From Candidatus Bathyarchaeum tardum (GTDB lineage Archaea > Thermoproteota > Bathyarchaeia > Bathyarchaeales > Bathyarchaeaceae): a DNA stretch of 64,000 bases. The position numbers were made by a program, and so were the translations under genes. How positions within the stretch are numbered: position 1 is the stretch's first letter; the number at the start of each line of letters is the position of its first letter. This document shows, in pieces, positions 45,829 to 54,547 of the stretch. Location of the stretch: assembly GCA_029762755.1 (NCBI GenBank), contig JARVGH010000004.1, positions 186,001 through 250,000 of the forward strand, written 5' to 3'. A model generated the notes under the pieces. The model saw only the letters and a list, made by a program, of their open reading frames with translations. It did not search any database and was not told the DNA's origin.

Positions 45829-46413
45829 ATGAAACTTGCCCTGATTTCCGTTCACAACAAAACAGGAATAGTTGATTTCGTTAAAGAACTCAACAAACTA
45901 GGATTTGTAATTATTTCTACAGATGGAACACTAAAAATCCTAAAAGAAAATGGGATACAAAACGTCAAACACATTTCTGACGTAACTGATTTCCCAGAGA
46001 TACTTGAAGGAAGAATTAAAACATTACACCCAAAAATGTTGGCAGGCATACTAGCAGTTAGAAACAACAAAAAGCACATGAACGACTTAAAGAAGTTCAA
46101 GATAGACACGGTTGATTTGGTTGTTTGTAATTTGTATCCCTTTGAAGAAGTAACAAAAAAAGGAGCAGACATTAAAACTGCATTAGAAAATATTGACGTT
46201 GGCGGGGTAACCATGATTAGAGCAGCGGCCAAAAATTTTGAGAACGTGATTGTGGTTGTTAATCCCGATAGATACAGCCAGATTCTGGACGAATACAAAC
46301 ATAAGGGTGACGTTACTGTTGAAACCCGAAGAGTTTTGGCGGTTGAGGCGTTCAAAGAAACTTCAAGATATGATTCAGTAATTTGGGCATTCTTAGAAAA
46401 CATAATGATTTAG
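45829..46413 (+). CDS. purH: IMP cyclohydrolase domain (PurH N-terminal, stand-alone)
   Basis: 194 residues from ATG 45829 (ggag upstream). The MGS-like domain is complete: LISVHNKTGIVDF, STDGTLKIL, EGRIKTLHPK and NIDVGGVTMIRAAAKNF are PurH signatures. The AICAR transformylase domain is absent; archaea usually do that step with PurP. Catalyses closure of FAICAR to IMP. Confidence 0.92.
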   Translation: MKLALISVHNKTGIVDFVKELNKLGFVIISTDGTLKILKENGIQNVKHISDVTDFPEILEGRIKTLHPKMLAGILAVRNNKKHMNDLKKFKIDTVDLVVCNLYPFEEVTKKGADIKTALENIDVGGVTMIRAAAKNFENVIVVVNPDRYSQILDEYKHKGDVTVETRRVLAVEAFKETSRYDSVIWAFLENIMI

Positions 46414-46462
46414 CAGGTTTATATCTGGCTGTAAAGAAGTAACTTGTTGAGAGGCAGAATCC

Positions 46463-48019
46463 ATGATTAAGTTCGCATGTTACGGGGGAGTGGGTGACAT
46501 TGGAGGCAACAAAATCCTTGTTAAAATGGGCAAGGGCTCAATTTTTCTTGATTTTGGTTTATCCTACACCGAAGAAGGACTGTTTTTTGAAGAATTTTTA
46601 CAGCCCAGGTCAGGATGCAAAATACACGATTTACTAAAACTGGGTATGCTCCCAAACATCAACGGAATTTACAGGCAAGATGCATTATGCCCAAACGATT
46701 TTGAAAATTACAATATTCGCGCAAAAGAGTTCTGGAAACTTAACATCCAAAGTTTTGAAGAGGCAAAACAAAAGGGGTCCTGGCATCCTGACGCCTTATT
46801 CATTTCCCATGCACACCTTGACCATTGTGGATATGCACCGTATTTGGGGGCTTTTCCGTTTTTGTGTTCCGAAACTTCACAAAAATTAATGGATGCCATA
46901 GCAGAAATTGGTAACTTGCAAAGTTTAGATAAACAGTTAACAGTTACAAAAAACCGAAAAATGGGGGAATTAAAAACAGGGTATTTTCCAGGGGAAACAA
47001 AAGTTGATTACGCAAAAGAAGAAATAAAACGAGAATTTTGCAATCTAGAACACAAAAAGCCCCAACCAATCCAAAATGAGTTAACAGTTACAGCCTATAA
47101 TGTGGACCATTCGATACCGGGGGCGATGTCGTGTCTTGTTGAATCCAAGGATAGTCAAGTGTTATATACTGGTGACATTCGTTTTCATGGAAAATCCGGC
47201 TACAATTTAGGAGATGAACTGGAAGGCCTTGGACCTGATGTAATGTTTTGTGAAGGAACCCGTATCGACAAAACGGAACCCGATAACGAAAAACAGGTAG
47301 AATCCGATCTTACAGACATTTTTTCTGAATCGGAAGGTTTGATCATGGTTGGCTTCACATGGAAAGACATTGACAGATACGAAACAGTAAGGGACGCAGC
47401 TCTAAAAAGTGGAAAAATTCCAGTTTTTGACCCTCGTTTAGCTTATCTTCTAGCGAGGTTAGGCAGAAGTGTGTATAATGAAGGGGCAAGTGTATTTTTG
47501 GAACGGTGTGGTTCAATGCTTTATTCTCCGGGAGATTATAGTAATTACAAACATAAGGTTGGAGACATGGCCCTTTCCCAGTGGAGTAACAAACGAGACA
47601 ACATAAACGTGGACTTAAAACATCTAGAGAAAGGAATTGACGCCATCGAACTCAACAAAAATCCTTCAGGTTATGTTTTGCATTTGGACTATTTTAGGTT
47701 CAAAAACATTTTAGATATTAATCTTCCAGAAAACTCGGTTTTTGTAAGGGCACAGTGTGAACCATTTAATCCAAGAATGGAGTTGTCTCAAGATCGGATG
47801 ATACGGTGGTTAAAGCACTTCAAAATTAATGCCAAAAACGAATATTTACCTTATCAGATTCATGCAAGCGGTCATGCTTCAGGTCCAGAAATACAAGAAA
47901 TGATAAACAAAATCAAACCAAAGCTTTTGATTCCAATTCACACAACAAAGCCTGAAGTGTTCAAGAATCCAGCAGGAAAAGTTCACATTCCCGCGAAGGG
48001 GATTGAAATAAGTTTGTGA
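46463..48019 (+). CDS. RNase J-like metallo-beta-lactamase hydrolase
   Basis: 518 residues. The metal motif SHAHLDHCG is at ~115-123, VDHSIPGA and YTGDIRFHG are the next ligands, and the C-terminal HASGHASG motif completes the site. A beta-CASP-like insertion lies between. This is the architecture of RNase J and related MBL-fold nucleases. Its N-terminal ~90 residues contain an additional inserted segment. Nuclease activity is inferred. Confidence 0.82.
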   Translation: MIKFACYGGVGDIGGNKILVKMGKGSIFLDFGLSYTEEGLFFEEFLQPRSGCKIHDLLKLGMLPNINGIYRQDALCPNDFENYNIRAKEFWKLNIQSFEEAKQKGSWHPDALFISHAHLDHCGYAPYLGAFPFLCSETSQKLMDAIAEIGNLQSLDKQLTVTKNRKMGELKTGYFPGETKVDYAKEEIKREFCNLEHKKPQPIQNELTVTAYNVDHSIPGAMSCLVESKDSQVLYTGDIRFHGKSGYNLGDELEGLGPDVMFCEGTRIDKTEPDNEKQVESDLTDIFSESEGLIMVGFTWKDIDRYETVRDAALKSGKIPVFDPRLAYLLARLGRSVYNEGASVFLERCGSMLYSPGDYSNYKHKVGDMALSQWSNKRDNINVDLKHLEKGIDAIELNKNPSGYVLHLDYFRFKNILDINLPENSVFVRAQCEPFNPRMELSQDRMIRWLKHFKINAKNEYLPYQIHASGHASGPEIQEMINKIKPKLLIPIHTTKPEVFKNPAGKVHIPAKGIEISL

Positions 48020-48067
48020 TAATGTTTTTTAGACGCCACAAGGTTGTTTATTTGGGAGATGAACATT

Positions 48068-48442
48068 TTGAGTGAAGACTATTCGTTAACTGAACTTAAC
48101 AGACCAGACTGGAACAACATGACTGTAATGTCAAAAAAACACACCCCCATTATTGAAGCACCCAGCAAAGTGAAAGCTGATGAGCCCTTTGCAGTAAAAA
48201 TCAAGGTTGGGGGCATCGATGGGGTTGAACATCCTAACACTTTGAGCCACTGGATAAACTGGATTGCCCTTTATGCAGGAAAAAGACTGATTTCTAAAAT
48301 TGATTTTGGTGCCGAATTGTCAGATGGCTACGTTGTAACTATTAATGTGTCCCTAAAAGAGTCAGCTAACCTGCATGCACAAGAGTTCTGCAACTTGCAT
48401 GGAGTCTGGGAAGGAAAAGCAGTAAAGGTTACTGTTCAGTAA
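48068..48442 (+). CDS. sor: Superoxide reductase (neelaredoxin type)
   Basis: 124 residues from TTG 48068 with gggag ~9 nt upstream. The Fe(His)4Cys centre is complete: His25 after Lys24 (SKKHTP), His55, His61, Cys108 and His111. The N-terminal desulforedoxin domain is absent, so this is the one-iron form. It reduces superoxide to H2O2 without releasing O2, as expected for an anaerobe. Confidence 0.95.
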   Translation: MSEDYSLTELNRPDWNNMTVMSKKHTPIIEAPSKVKADEPFAVKIKVGGIDGVEHPNTLSHWINWIALYAGKRLISKIDFGAELSDGYVVTINVSLKESANLHAQEFCNLHGVWEGKAVKVTVQ

Positions 48443-48471
48443 AACAATACGCCTTAAAGCATCTTTAAATT

Positions 48472-48508
48472 GGAGGTTAACCCCAAAAGGGCTTCACCTT
48501 CATTTTTT
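48472..48508 (+). terminator. Terminator after superoxide reductase
   Basis: AGGT (48474-48477) pairs with ACCT (48496-48499) and CCC (48482-48484) with GGG (48489-48491), followed by T6 at 48503-48508. It lies 30 bp after the stop codon. Confidence 0.55.
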
Positions 48509-48624
48509 GTTTAATTAAGTTAACTGGGAACTTTTTTTCTGTTAAATTCTACAAAAAAGAAATAAAAATGCAGTTACAAGGAATTAAGATTAAAAATTGA
48601 CAGATTCTAGATTAAAATCCAGAT

Positions 48625-48645
48625 TATATACCCGCAGTGTATATA
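48625..48645 (+). promoter_or_regulatory. Promoter with 7-bp inverted repeat before the 48777 gene
   Basis: TATATAC (48625-48631) and GTATATA (48639-48645) flank a 7-bp GC-rich spacer and overlap a TATA-like gtatatatttaa. The palindrome could be an operator. The rest of the 48443-48776 gap shows only the terminator and this site. Confidence 0.4.
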
Positions 48646-48776
48646 TTTAACGGTACACTATGAGGGTTCATAGAATTCGCTGAAGAACTGCCGCCAAACA
48701 TTGTGGCATTTTGTCGTTTGTTCTTAGTGTTCTACTCAAACAAGATTATGGATGAAACAGGGAGGTGTGTTGATAA

Positions 48777-48977
48777 TTGTCTATGTCTGGAATTCAATTC
48801 AAAATGCAAAACCGACTCATCAGAAAATTTGAGCAAGCAGGAGCTACATCCTTGGAAACAGCAGTTACTTTTGAAGAAGCTAACTTGGATGAACAAGAAC
48901 AATATTGGCTAGACTATTTTGCAGGTTCTTTTCTTGGGTGTATAAAAAAGACCTGTGACCACAGGTATTACATCTAA
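48777..48977 (+). CDS. 66-aa protein, small winged-helix-like family (copy 1)
   Basis: 66 residues from TTG 48777, 9 nt after a ggaggtg Shine-Dalgarno; ATG 48783 is possible. QNRLIRKFEQAGATSLETAV, then ANLDEQEQYWLDYFAG and IKKTCDHRYYI, align along the full length with the product of 50458-50658. The ending 'IKKT..H.YYI' resembles the wing of winged-helix domains; no named family recognised. Confidence 0.75.
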   Translation: MSMSGIQFKMQNRLIRKFEQAGATSLETAVTFEEANLDEQEQYWLDYFAGSFLGCIKKTCDHRYYI

Positions 48978-49003
48978 ACCTCATTTTGATAAAATAGTCT
49001 AAA

Positions 49004-49213
49004 CTATGGTTTTTGTCGTTTTAAGTAAACAACAGTATACAAACTGCCTGTTTCTAAGCGAACATTTTGAACGCTTATCAACTCCCATCCTTCTGCCCCA
49101 AGGGCGTTCAATTCATCTTGTACATTTTGTATAACAGCATTCTTTTCTTGGGTACGACGATTAATACCAATCTTAGTCCGTAACGGAAGAACAATATATT
49201 CCCATTTTGTCAA
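49004..49213 (-). CDS. DUF4177-like small protein
   Basis: ~69 residues from TTG 49213 with taggtg upstream (49216 is also possible). KWEYIVLPL and LNALGAEGWELISV are the DUF4177 core, ending in YLKR. Function of the family unknown. Confidence 0.8.
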   Translation of the reverse strand: MTKWEYIVLPLRTKIGINRRTQEKNAVIQNVQDELNALGAEGWELISVQNVRLETGSLYTVVYLKRQKP

Positions 49214-49323
49214 CAAATTACACCTACAAAACTAGAACCCAGTACATGTTAGTTAATGTATCCATCTTAAAAGATGACTGATTAATGGTTTAACCAAAAA
49301 TTTTTGGACCAACCAAAATGTTA

Positions 49324-49554
49324 CTAGACAAGTTCTGCTTCTGCGTTTAGAGAATCAGTTTTTGTTATAACTATGGTTTTGTTCTTTCCAAGGCTTGCGT
49401 GATTAATTAATACAAGGAATCCTTGTATTCGTGCGATGCCAAATCCAGTAGGTGTCGTGTCTGTTATGTCCACATTGTATTCATCTCCGATTTGAACGGG
49501 ACATCTTACGGTATTTCTGTTTCTGGATTTAGCGTTTTTTTGACTTCTTTTCAT
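49324..49554 (-). CDS. TRAM-domain protein
   Basis: 76 residues. The TRAM beta-barrel is visible as PVQIGDEYNVDI, GFGIARIQGFLVLI and VITKTDSLNAEAEL. The N-terminus is basic (KRSQKNAKSRNRN). TRAM proteins bind RNA, and archaeal single-domain ones act as RNA chaperones. It lies in the small-protein cluster. Confidence 0.85.
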   Translation of the reverse strand: MKRSQKNAKSRNRNTVRCPVQIGDEYNVDITDTTPTGFGIARIQGFLVLINHASLGKNKTIVITKTDSLNAEAELV

Positions 49555-49589
49555 TATTTTATCAACTATCTCAAAACTTCATATTATAA

Positions 49590-49808
49590 TTATGATGCAA
49601 TTGTACAATAAGATGACGCACTATTTACATTAGCTGTTTTGTCAGTGTCATGAATTTTTTCAATTAAATATTGTATCACGTATTGTCTTTGTGCATCTAA
49701 AGCAGGACAAAAACTCGTTGCCTCATTTTTCTTTAAATTAAATGTAATTTTCTTGATTTTTTTAATTATCCTATTTTCCATCTCAGCGTCCATCTTTAAC
49801 TTTAACAA
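49590..49808 (-). CDS. Small protein, diverged relative of the 66-aa family
   Basis: 72 residues from TTG 49808, 5 nt after gaggga. The AEMENRIIKKIKK segment matches FEMEHRIVRKFKK of the 50458 product, and EATSF matches GATSF, but the second half differs. It may be a third, decayed or specialised family member. Confidence 0.5.
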   Translation of the reverse strand: MLKLKMDAEMENRIIKKIKKITFNLKKNEATSFCPALDAQRQYVIQYLIEKIHDTDKTANVNSASSYCTIAS

Positions 49809-50111
49809 TCGAATCCCTCATTTTCTAAAAGAACGCCCAAAATAGATATGTAACTAAGTTTTGAGGATCTTACTAAGAAAATTCTGCATTACGTTACAAT
49901 TCACAGTTGCATATATATTGTTTGGGCATTAAAAAATGTCAAGATAGAAAACTGGATGACTTTTCTGTCCACCGTTAAATAATAATTAATCAATAATTCT
50001 GCATTTAAATGGATTCGGAATTAAACATGTTTATATGTAGCGATGACACTGATATCCTAAATTAGTTTATAAAGATTCTAGTTTTGTCATTTAATCGGAG
50101 GTGCGAAAGTT

Positions 50112-50261
50112 ATGTCATATGGTAGACCAAGAGAAATGCACACTGCAGTTTGTGCTGAATGTAAAAAAGAATGTCAAGTTCCATTCAAGCCAGACGGAAG
50201 CAGACCTGTGTACTGCAGAGAATGCTACAGTGCAAAAAGACCAGCCCGACCAAGATATTAA
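50112..50261 (+). CDS. 49-aa CxxC-x17-CxxC zinc-binding protein
   Basis: 49 residues from ATG 50112, 8 nt after a ggaggtg Shine-Dalgarno. Cys14, Cys17, Cys35 and Cys38 are spaced CxxC-x17-CxxC, with VPFKPDGSRPVYC between. The C-terminus is Arg/Pro-rich. The gene is shorter than most gene-finder cut-offs. The 303-bp gap before it contains a TATA-like gtttatatg at ~50029-50037. Confidence 0.85.
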   Translation: MSYGRPREMHTAVCAECKKECQVPFKPDGSRPVYCRECYSAKRPARPRY

Positions 50262-50457
50262 ACTATTAGTTTAATAACAATTTTTGAGTTTTTTTCACAT
50301 TTTTCTTTTTTCTTGAAAAATAAACGGGTAGGTTAATAAACTACCAAAGAGTAATATTATAGGTAGAGACTTTTTTGTAAATTCGGACAAACTAAGTTTG
50401 TCGTTAATTTATAGCATTCTACTTGAAAACTATTTGATAAAGGAGGGAAAGAAAAAA

Positions 50458-50658
50458 TTGTCTAAATATGGACTTGAATTTGAAATGGAACATAGAATTG
50501 TTCGGAAGTTTAAGAAAGCAGGTGCAACTTCGTTTGAAAGTGCAATTTCTGAAGAAGACGCCAATCTAGATTCACATGAACAATTTTGGTTAGAATATTT
50601 CGCTGGAATTTTTCTTGGAAAAATAAAGAAAACTAAAAATCATCTATACTATATTTAA
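50458..50658 (+). CDS. 66-aa protein, small winged-helix-like family (copy 2)
   Basis: 66 residues from TTG 50458, ~9 nt after aaggaggg. Full-length paralog of the 48777 product: EHRIVRKFKKAGATSFESAI, ANLDSHEQFWLEYFAG and GKIKKTKNHLYYI. Charged and helical in the first two thirds. The longer frame from 50398 lacks ribosome-binding support. An AATTGAAT/ATTCAATT inverted repeat (50658-50665, 50697-50704) starts at its stop codon. Confidence 0.78.
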   Translation: MSKYGLEFEMEHRIVRKFKKAGATSFESAISEEDANLDSHEQFWLEYFAGIFLGKIKKTKNHLYYI

Positions 50659-50746
50659 ATTGAATGGATTTCGGCTTTTTTAGCTTTAGCCTTTTAATTC
50701 AATTAAACGCTGGTTAACAGTGAATGCATCTACAAAACATCAACAA

Positions 50747-50762
50747 CAGCAAATTGTTGCTG
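50747..50762. terminator. Small hairpin, possible terminator
   Basis: CAGCAA-ATTG-TTGCTG, a 6-bp perfect stem in the gap between two small-protein genes, followed by cttctttg on the plus strand. Confidence 0.3.
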
Positions 50763-50910
50763 CTTCTTTGTAACAATAAAAAATCAAAACATTAACTCAA
50801 AAAATGTTAATTAAAAAAGTAAACAAGAACAATTTCATAAGAAATCGTTACTTTGGAGGAAATCAAGGCTTTTGAAAAAAACTTAATTTATCAAATTGCC
50901 TTTTTGACGG

Positions 50911-51108
50911 TTATTTTCCTCGTCTTGCCCATGCATTTTTCATGTTGAACATTATAGGTTCAGATGGAGTCCTTTCGCGTGGTTTACTTCTACGTTTAGA
51001 GAAACAACTTTTACAATAAACTGGTTTACCTTTTGTAGGTTCAAAAGGAACAGTAGTAGCGCTGCCACATTCAGTACATTTGACTTCATACATCTTCTTT
51101 TGAGACAC
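50911..51108 (-). CDS. CxxC-x17-CxxC zinc-binding protein (second copy)
   Basis: 65 residues from GTG 51108, which follows gaggtga by 5 nt; the longer frame to 51198 is unsupported. VKCTECGSATTVPFEP and KPVYCKSC give the same CxxC-x17-CxxC spacing as the 50112 product. The C-terminus is basic (SKRRSKPRERTPS) and ends NAWARRGK. Probable RNA/DNA- or protein-binding zinc ribbon. Confidence 0.82.
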   Translation of the reverse strand: MSQKKMYEVKCTECGSATTVPFEPTKGKPVYCKSCFSKRRSKPRERTPSEPIMFNMKNAWARRGK

Positions 51109-51233
51109 GATATTCACCTCGGCATACATAGAAAAGGTTCCAGTTATTTTTGGCAGAGAAACTCCACCATAAACGAAACTCTTCAAATATACTAACAAAT
51201 TCCCCTTTATAAATTAACGGAAAAATTCACAAA

Positions 51234-51770
51234 CTAAAAACCAGATACCAGTTCTTTAGCATCTAAGGTTAGTTTTTTCAGCTCTTCTGCAGTTGGTTTT
51301 CCACGAATATCACCCATTCTGCCCTGTGTACTAAATTCTACTGAACCAATAAATTCACTTAGAACACACCATTCGTTCAATACTGTAAATCCCAAGTGTT
51401 CAAAAAACTGACCAGCATATAACGCTGCAGGCGTCGCTTCACGAAGGCCAGTGTGCGGACCAGAATAGGTACAAAATATTAAAGCATATTTTTCTGGAAT
51501 TGTTGGTGAGGCTTTTTTGATTTGTTCTTGTTTTCTGTAAGCATCAAATTTTTTGAGCAAAAAATCTGCAACCGGTTTGGGAGGATGCCATTGATAAGAA
51601 GGAAAACCAACACAAACTAGGTCGTAATCAAAATAATCAACGTTTTCGGCTTCAGTTGTTTTCATTAATGAGACATTTAATCCAGCAGATTCTAAACCGT
51701 CTTTTATTGCCAAAGCAACTTTTTTCGTGTTTCCCGTTTTAGACCAATATAAAACCAAAGCACGCTTCAA
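51234..51770 (-). CDS. Flavodoxin-family protein
   Basis: ~178 residues from TTG 51770 (gggga upstream). YWSKTGNTKKVA binds the FMN phosphate, and VCVGFPSYQWHPP and IFCTYSGPHTGLRE are the other flavin loops. Low-potential electron carrier or flavin reductase; partner not visible. Confidence 0.82.
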   Translation of the reverse strand: MKRALVLYWSKTGNTKKVALAIKDGLESAGLNVSLMKTTEAENVDYFDYDLVCVGFPSYQWHPPKPVADFLLKKFDAYRKQEQIKKASPTIPEKYALIFCTYSGPHTGLREATPAALYAGQFFEHLGFTVLNEWCVLSEFIGSVEFSTQGRMGDIRGKPTAEELKKLTLDAKELVSGF

Positions 51771-51823
51771 AACAGTATCCCCAAGTTTAGACAACAAATG
51801 GAGAACCAGAAAACTGCATTAAT

Positions 51824-52063
51824 TTACTGCGGATCTTCTAGGATTAACATAGTTATAGTGGATCGGACGTTAGTTAGGCTTCGTATTTTCCATGTGACTA
51901 TGTCTTTAAGTTTTTCCATAGATTCTGCTTGAATTTTTGCGACTAAATCGTAAACTCCATAAACTGGAAAGATCTCTACAACAGAATCAAGTTTTTCAAG
52001 AGTTGCTGCGATGTCTTCCATGTTTTTTGGTTCCGTGTTAATCAGCACATAAGCCATAGCCAT
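51824..52063 (-). CDS. Lrp/AsnC-type RAM ligand-binding domain protein
   Basis: ~79 residues from ATG 52063 with ggag upstream. MAYVLINTEPKNMEDIAATL and VYGVYDLVAKIQAE form a stand-alone RAM/ACT-like domain without the usual HTH. Such proteins assemble around amino-acid ligands. Confidence 0.82.
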   Translation of the reverse strand: MAMAYVLINTEPKNMEDIAATLEKLDSVVEIFPVYGVYDLVAKIQAESMEKLKDIVTWKIRSLTNVRSTITMLILEDPQ

Positions 52064-52169
52064 AACGATTGTCTCCACTCCTAGCTCTGAGGTTAATCCT
52101 AATAATAGTTTCTTTTTAACTGTACTTCAAGTGTTCAATACGGATCTTAAGACCAGAAACAGGATTGGG

Positions 52170-53108
52170 TTAATTTTTTAGGTATTCGGGCATCCGTTTT
52201 TGTATGCCACCATCTTTCATGCCCATAACAAACTCGATAACATCGTTAGGTTCGTTAAACCGTAATTTGGTTAGGCTCTGAAAACCCCAGTCAGAACATT
52301 TTATGCTAGAAATGGTAGATGCTGCACTAACAGATTTTGCAAAATCTTCTGTAATATTATAAGTTGCCAAAAAAGCGCCACACCAAACATCTCCAGCTCC
52401 AGTTGTGTCCACTATTTTATCAGAAGGCAAAGCCAACGCAGGAACCATCTGCATACCGATATCATCTGCACTGATTATTGCCCCCAAGGTTCCCAAAGTA
52501 ACAATTAGTCGTTTAGCTTTCAGGAGCCTAACTGCAGAAGAAATAGCATCAGTTTCAGCTAATGCTTTAGCTTCCGTGTCATTTACAATAAAAAAATCCG
52601 CTTTTAAAGCAATATCCTTGAGGATTTTACGGTTTTTTCTACCCTCATTGATGTAACCAATCCAAGTATTAACAGAAACTTTGGTTTCAGGAGAACTCTT
52701 TTTAATTTTATCCACCATTCGCGCAACCTTTGAAGGCGTCATGGGAGAAAGATGAAAAATACTCTTTTGTTTAACTTGACGGTTAGAAAGTCGACGAGAA
52801 GTAATTCTTGAACCAGCCCCGTGCTCAACTTTAAGGTAATTTGCTTCCCATCGATGGTCATATTTGATGTGAAACCTTGTTGTAGGCGCATCATAGATTT
52901 TGATGTCTTTATGGGGCAAAAGATTCAGTTTAGCTAGAAACGGGTTATCTTTTCCAGTAGCAGAAATTAACGTGACATTTGACGATAAGGTTCTAGCAGC
53001 CATGGCTGCGTATAGGGCAGCACCTCCAGGCTGAATTTTGGTGCCGTTAATGTTTTCGATTTTGTCAACGGAAATATGACCCACAAACACCAGCTTTTCT
53101 GCCAACAA
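52170..53108 (-). CDS. PfkB-family carbohydrate kinase
   Basis: ~312 residues from TTG 53108 (ggtgg upstream). GGAALYAAMAA near the N-terminus, and the anion-hole DTTGAGDVWCGAFLA motif near the C-terminus, are PfkB hallmarks. It phosphorylates a sugar or nucleoside; the substrate is not evident. Confidence 0.85.
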   Translation of the reverse strand: MLAEKLVFVGHISVDKIENINGTKIQPGGAALYAAMAARTLSSNVTLISATGKDNPFLAKLNLLPHKDIKIYDAPTTRFHIKYDHRWEANYLKVEHGAGSRITSRRLSNRQVKQKSIFHLSPMTPSKVARMVDKIKKSSPETKVSVNTWIGYINEGRKNRKILKDIALKADFFIVNDTEAKALAETDAISSAVRLLKAKRLIVTLGTLGAIISADDIGMQMVPALALPSDKIVDTTGAGDVWCGAFLATYNITEDFAKSVSAASTISSIKCSDWGFQSLTKLRFNEPNDVIEFVMGMKDGGIQKRMPEYLKN

Positions 53109-53287
53109 TTTTTTTCCACCAGACACCATTTTTTGTTGATGCTTACACACATAGTATACTTTGATTTGAATAGTTTTGCCCTACAACTGATACAGCAATC
53201 AAGATCCTGAATGACAAGTAAGTTAAAAGATAACTCTTATCAAGTATGTTACATTTGTTAGGTCTACAATCAAGAGCGTAATGAACG

Positions 53288-54547
53288 TTGAGCACTAAAC
53301 AAGATTCTCTTCTACGTTTTCGACTAAAACGCAATATCGAAAGACTTGCCTCCCGAGAAGGTCGAGGAACAGAACTAGTTTCCCTTTATGTACCTCCAGG
53401 CAGACAAGTCAGTGAAGTAGTCTCCATGCTTAACAATGAATTCGGAACAGCAACAAACATCAAATCCAACACTACAAGAAAAAACGTTCAAGACGCCATC
53501 ACCCGGGTTACGCAACGAATGAAAATGTTCAAAACCGTACCCGAAAACGGGTTGGTGCTTTTCTGTGGAGCAATTCCACAAAACGGTCCAGGAAGCGAAA
53601 AAATTGAATTATACATTATTTCCCCGCCTGAACCAATTCAAATTTATCTATATCGTTGTGATGCGCGATTCCACACTGAACATCTAGAAGAGTTTTTGAA
53701 AGACAAAGAAACCTACGGAATCATAGTTTTGGACTCTGCCCACGCATCATTTGCTACGGTACGGGGAAAATACCTTGACATCGTCAAACAAGTAACATCA
53801 GGTATTCCAGGAAAATTCAGGGCAGGAGGACAGTCCGCAAAAAGGTTTGTTCGAATGCGACAAGCAAAAGTTCATGAATATTTCACTCGAATTGGTGAAT
53901 ACGCAAACGAAATTTTTCTGCCCATCGAAGACCTTAAAGGCATACTTTTAGGGGGTCCAGGACCAACAAAAGAAGATTTCGAAAAAGGAAACTTTCTACA
54001 TTATACACTAAAAGACAAAATTTTGGCTACAGTAGACACTTCATACACGGACGATCATGGCGTAGAAGAAGTTGTAGAAGGTTCACAAGAGATTCTTCAG
54101 AAACTGCGGTATTTTGAAGAAAAGAAAATGATGCAAAAGTTTCTGCGTGAAATTGGTCAAGAGACAGGATTGGCTACCTACGGGGAAGCTGATGTTCGAA
54201 AGTTTTTAAACAACGGCATTGTAGAAACCTTGTTGCTTTCTGAAGACTTGGACACGATTCTTGTTACTGTAAAATGTGGTTCATGCGAATACACAAAACA
54301 AGAAACAATGAAAATTCATCAAATTGCAGAGTTTGAACAGACAACGAGCAGTAGTGCATGTCCAAAGTGCACAGTTCCAACAGTAGCAGTCGTGGAAACA
54401 AAAGAGTTAATTGACGATTTAGCCGAAACCGCAGAAATGATTGGAACAGATGTTGAAATAATATCGGCAGACACTGAAGAGGGTCAAATGCTCAAAAAAT
54501 CATTTGGTGGAGTTGCTGCGATTCTTCGATACAAAGCTGCAGTTTAG
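53288..54547 (+). CDS. prf1: Peptide chain release factor aRF1
   Basis: 419 residues from TTG. NIKS (57-60) and YxCxxxF (YRCDARF, 122-128) read the stop codon, and GGQ (180-182) triggers peptide release. The C-terminal domain contains a zinc-like C..C pair (KCGSCEY and ACPKC). Terminates translation at all three stops. Its stop codon overlaps the convergent valS stop by 4 nt. Confidence 0.97.
   Translation: MSTKQDSLLRFRLKRNIERLASREGRGTELVSLYVPPGRQVSEVVSMLNNEFGTATNIKSNTTRKNVQDAITRVTQRMKMFKTVPENGLVLFCGAIPQNGPGSEKIELYIISPPEPIQIYLYRCDARFHTEHLEEFLKDKETYGIIVLDSAHASFATVRGKYLDIVKQVTSGIPGKFRAGGQSAKRFVRMRQAKVHEYFTRIGEYANEIFLPIEDLKGILLGGPGPTKEDFEKGNFLHYTLKDKILATVDTSYTDDHGVEEVVEGSQEILQKLRYFEEKKMMQKFLREIGQETGLATYGEADVRKFLNNGIVETLLLSEDLDTILVTVKCGSCEYTKQETMKIHQIAEFEQTTSSSACPKCTVPTVAVVETKELIDDLAETAEMIGTDVEIISADTEEGQMLKKSFGGVAAILRYKAAV

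Noticed and set aside
48703-48912. A 69-codon frame overlapping the 48777 gene
   Set aside because: The 48777 frame has a ggaggtg at the right distance and a full-length paralog; this frame has neither and is cysteine- and Leu-rich nonsense.
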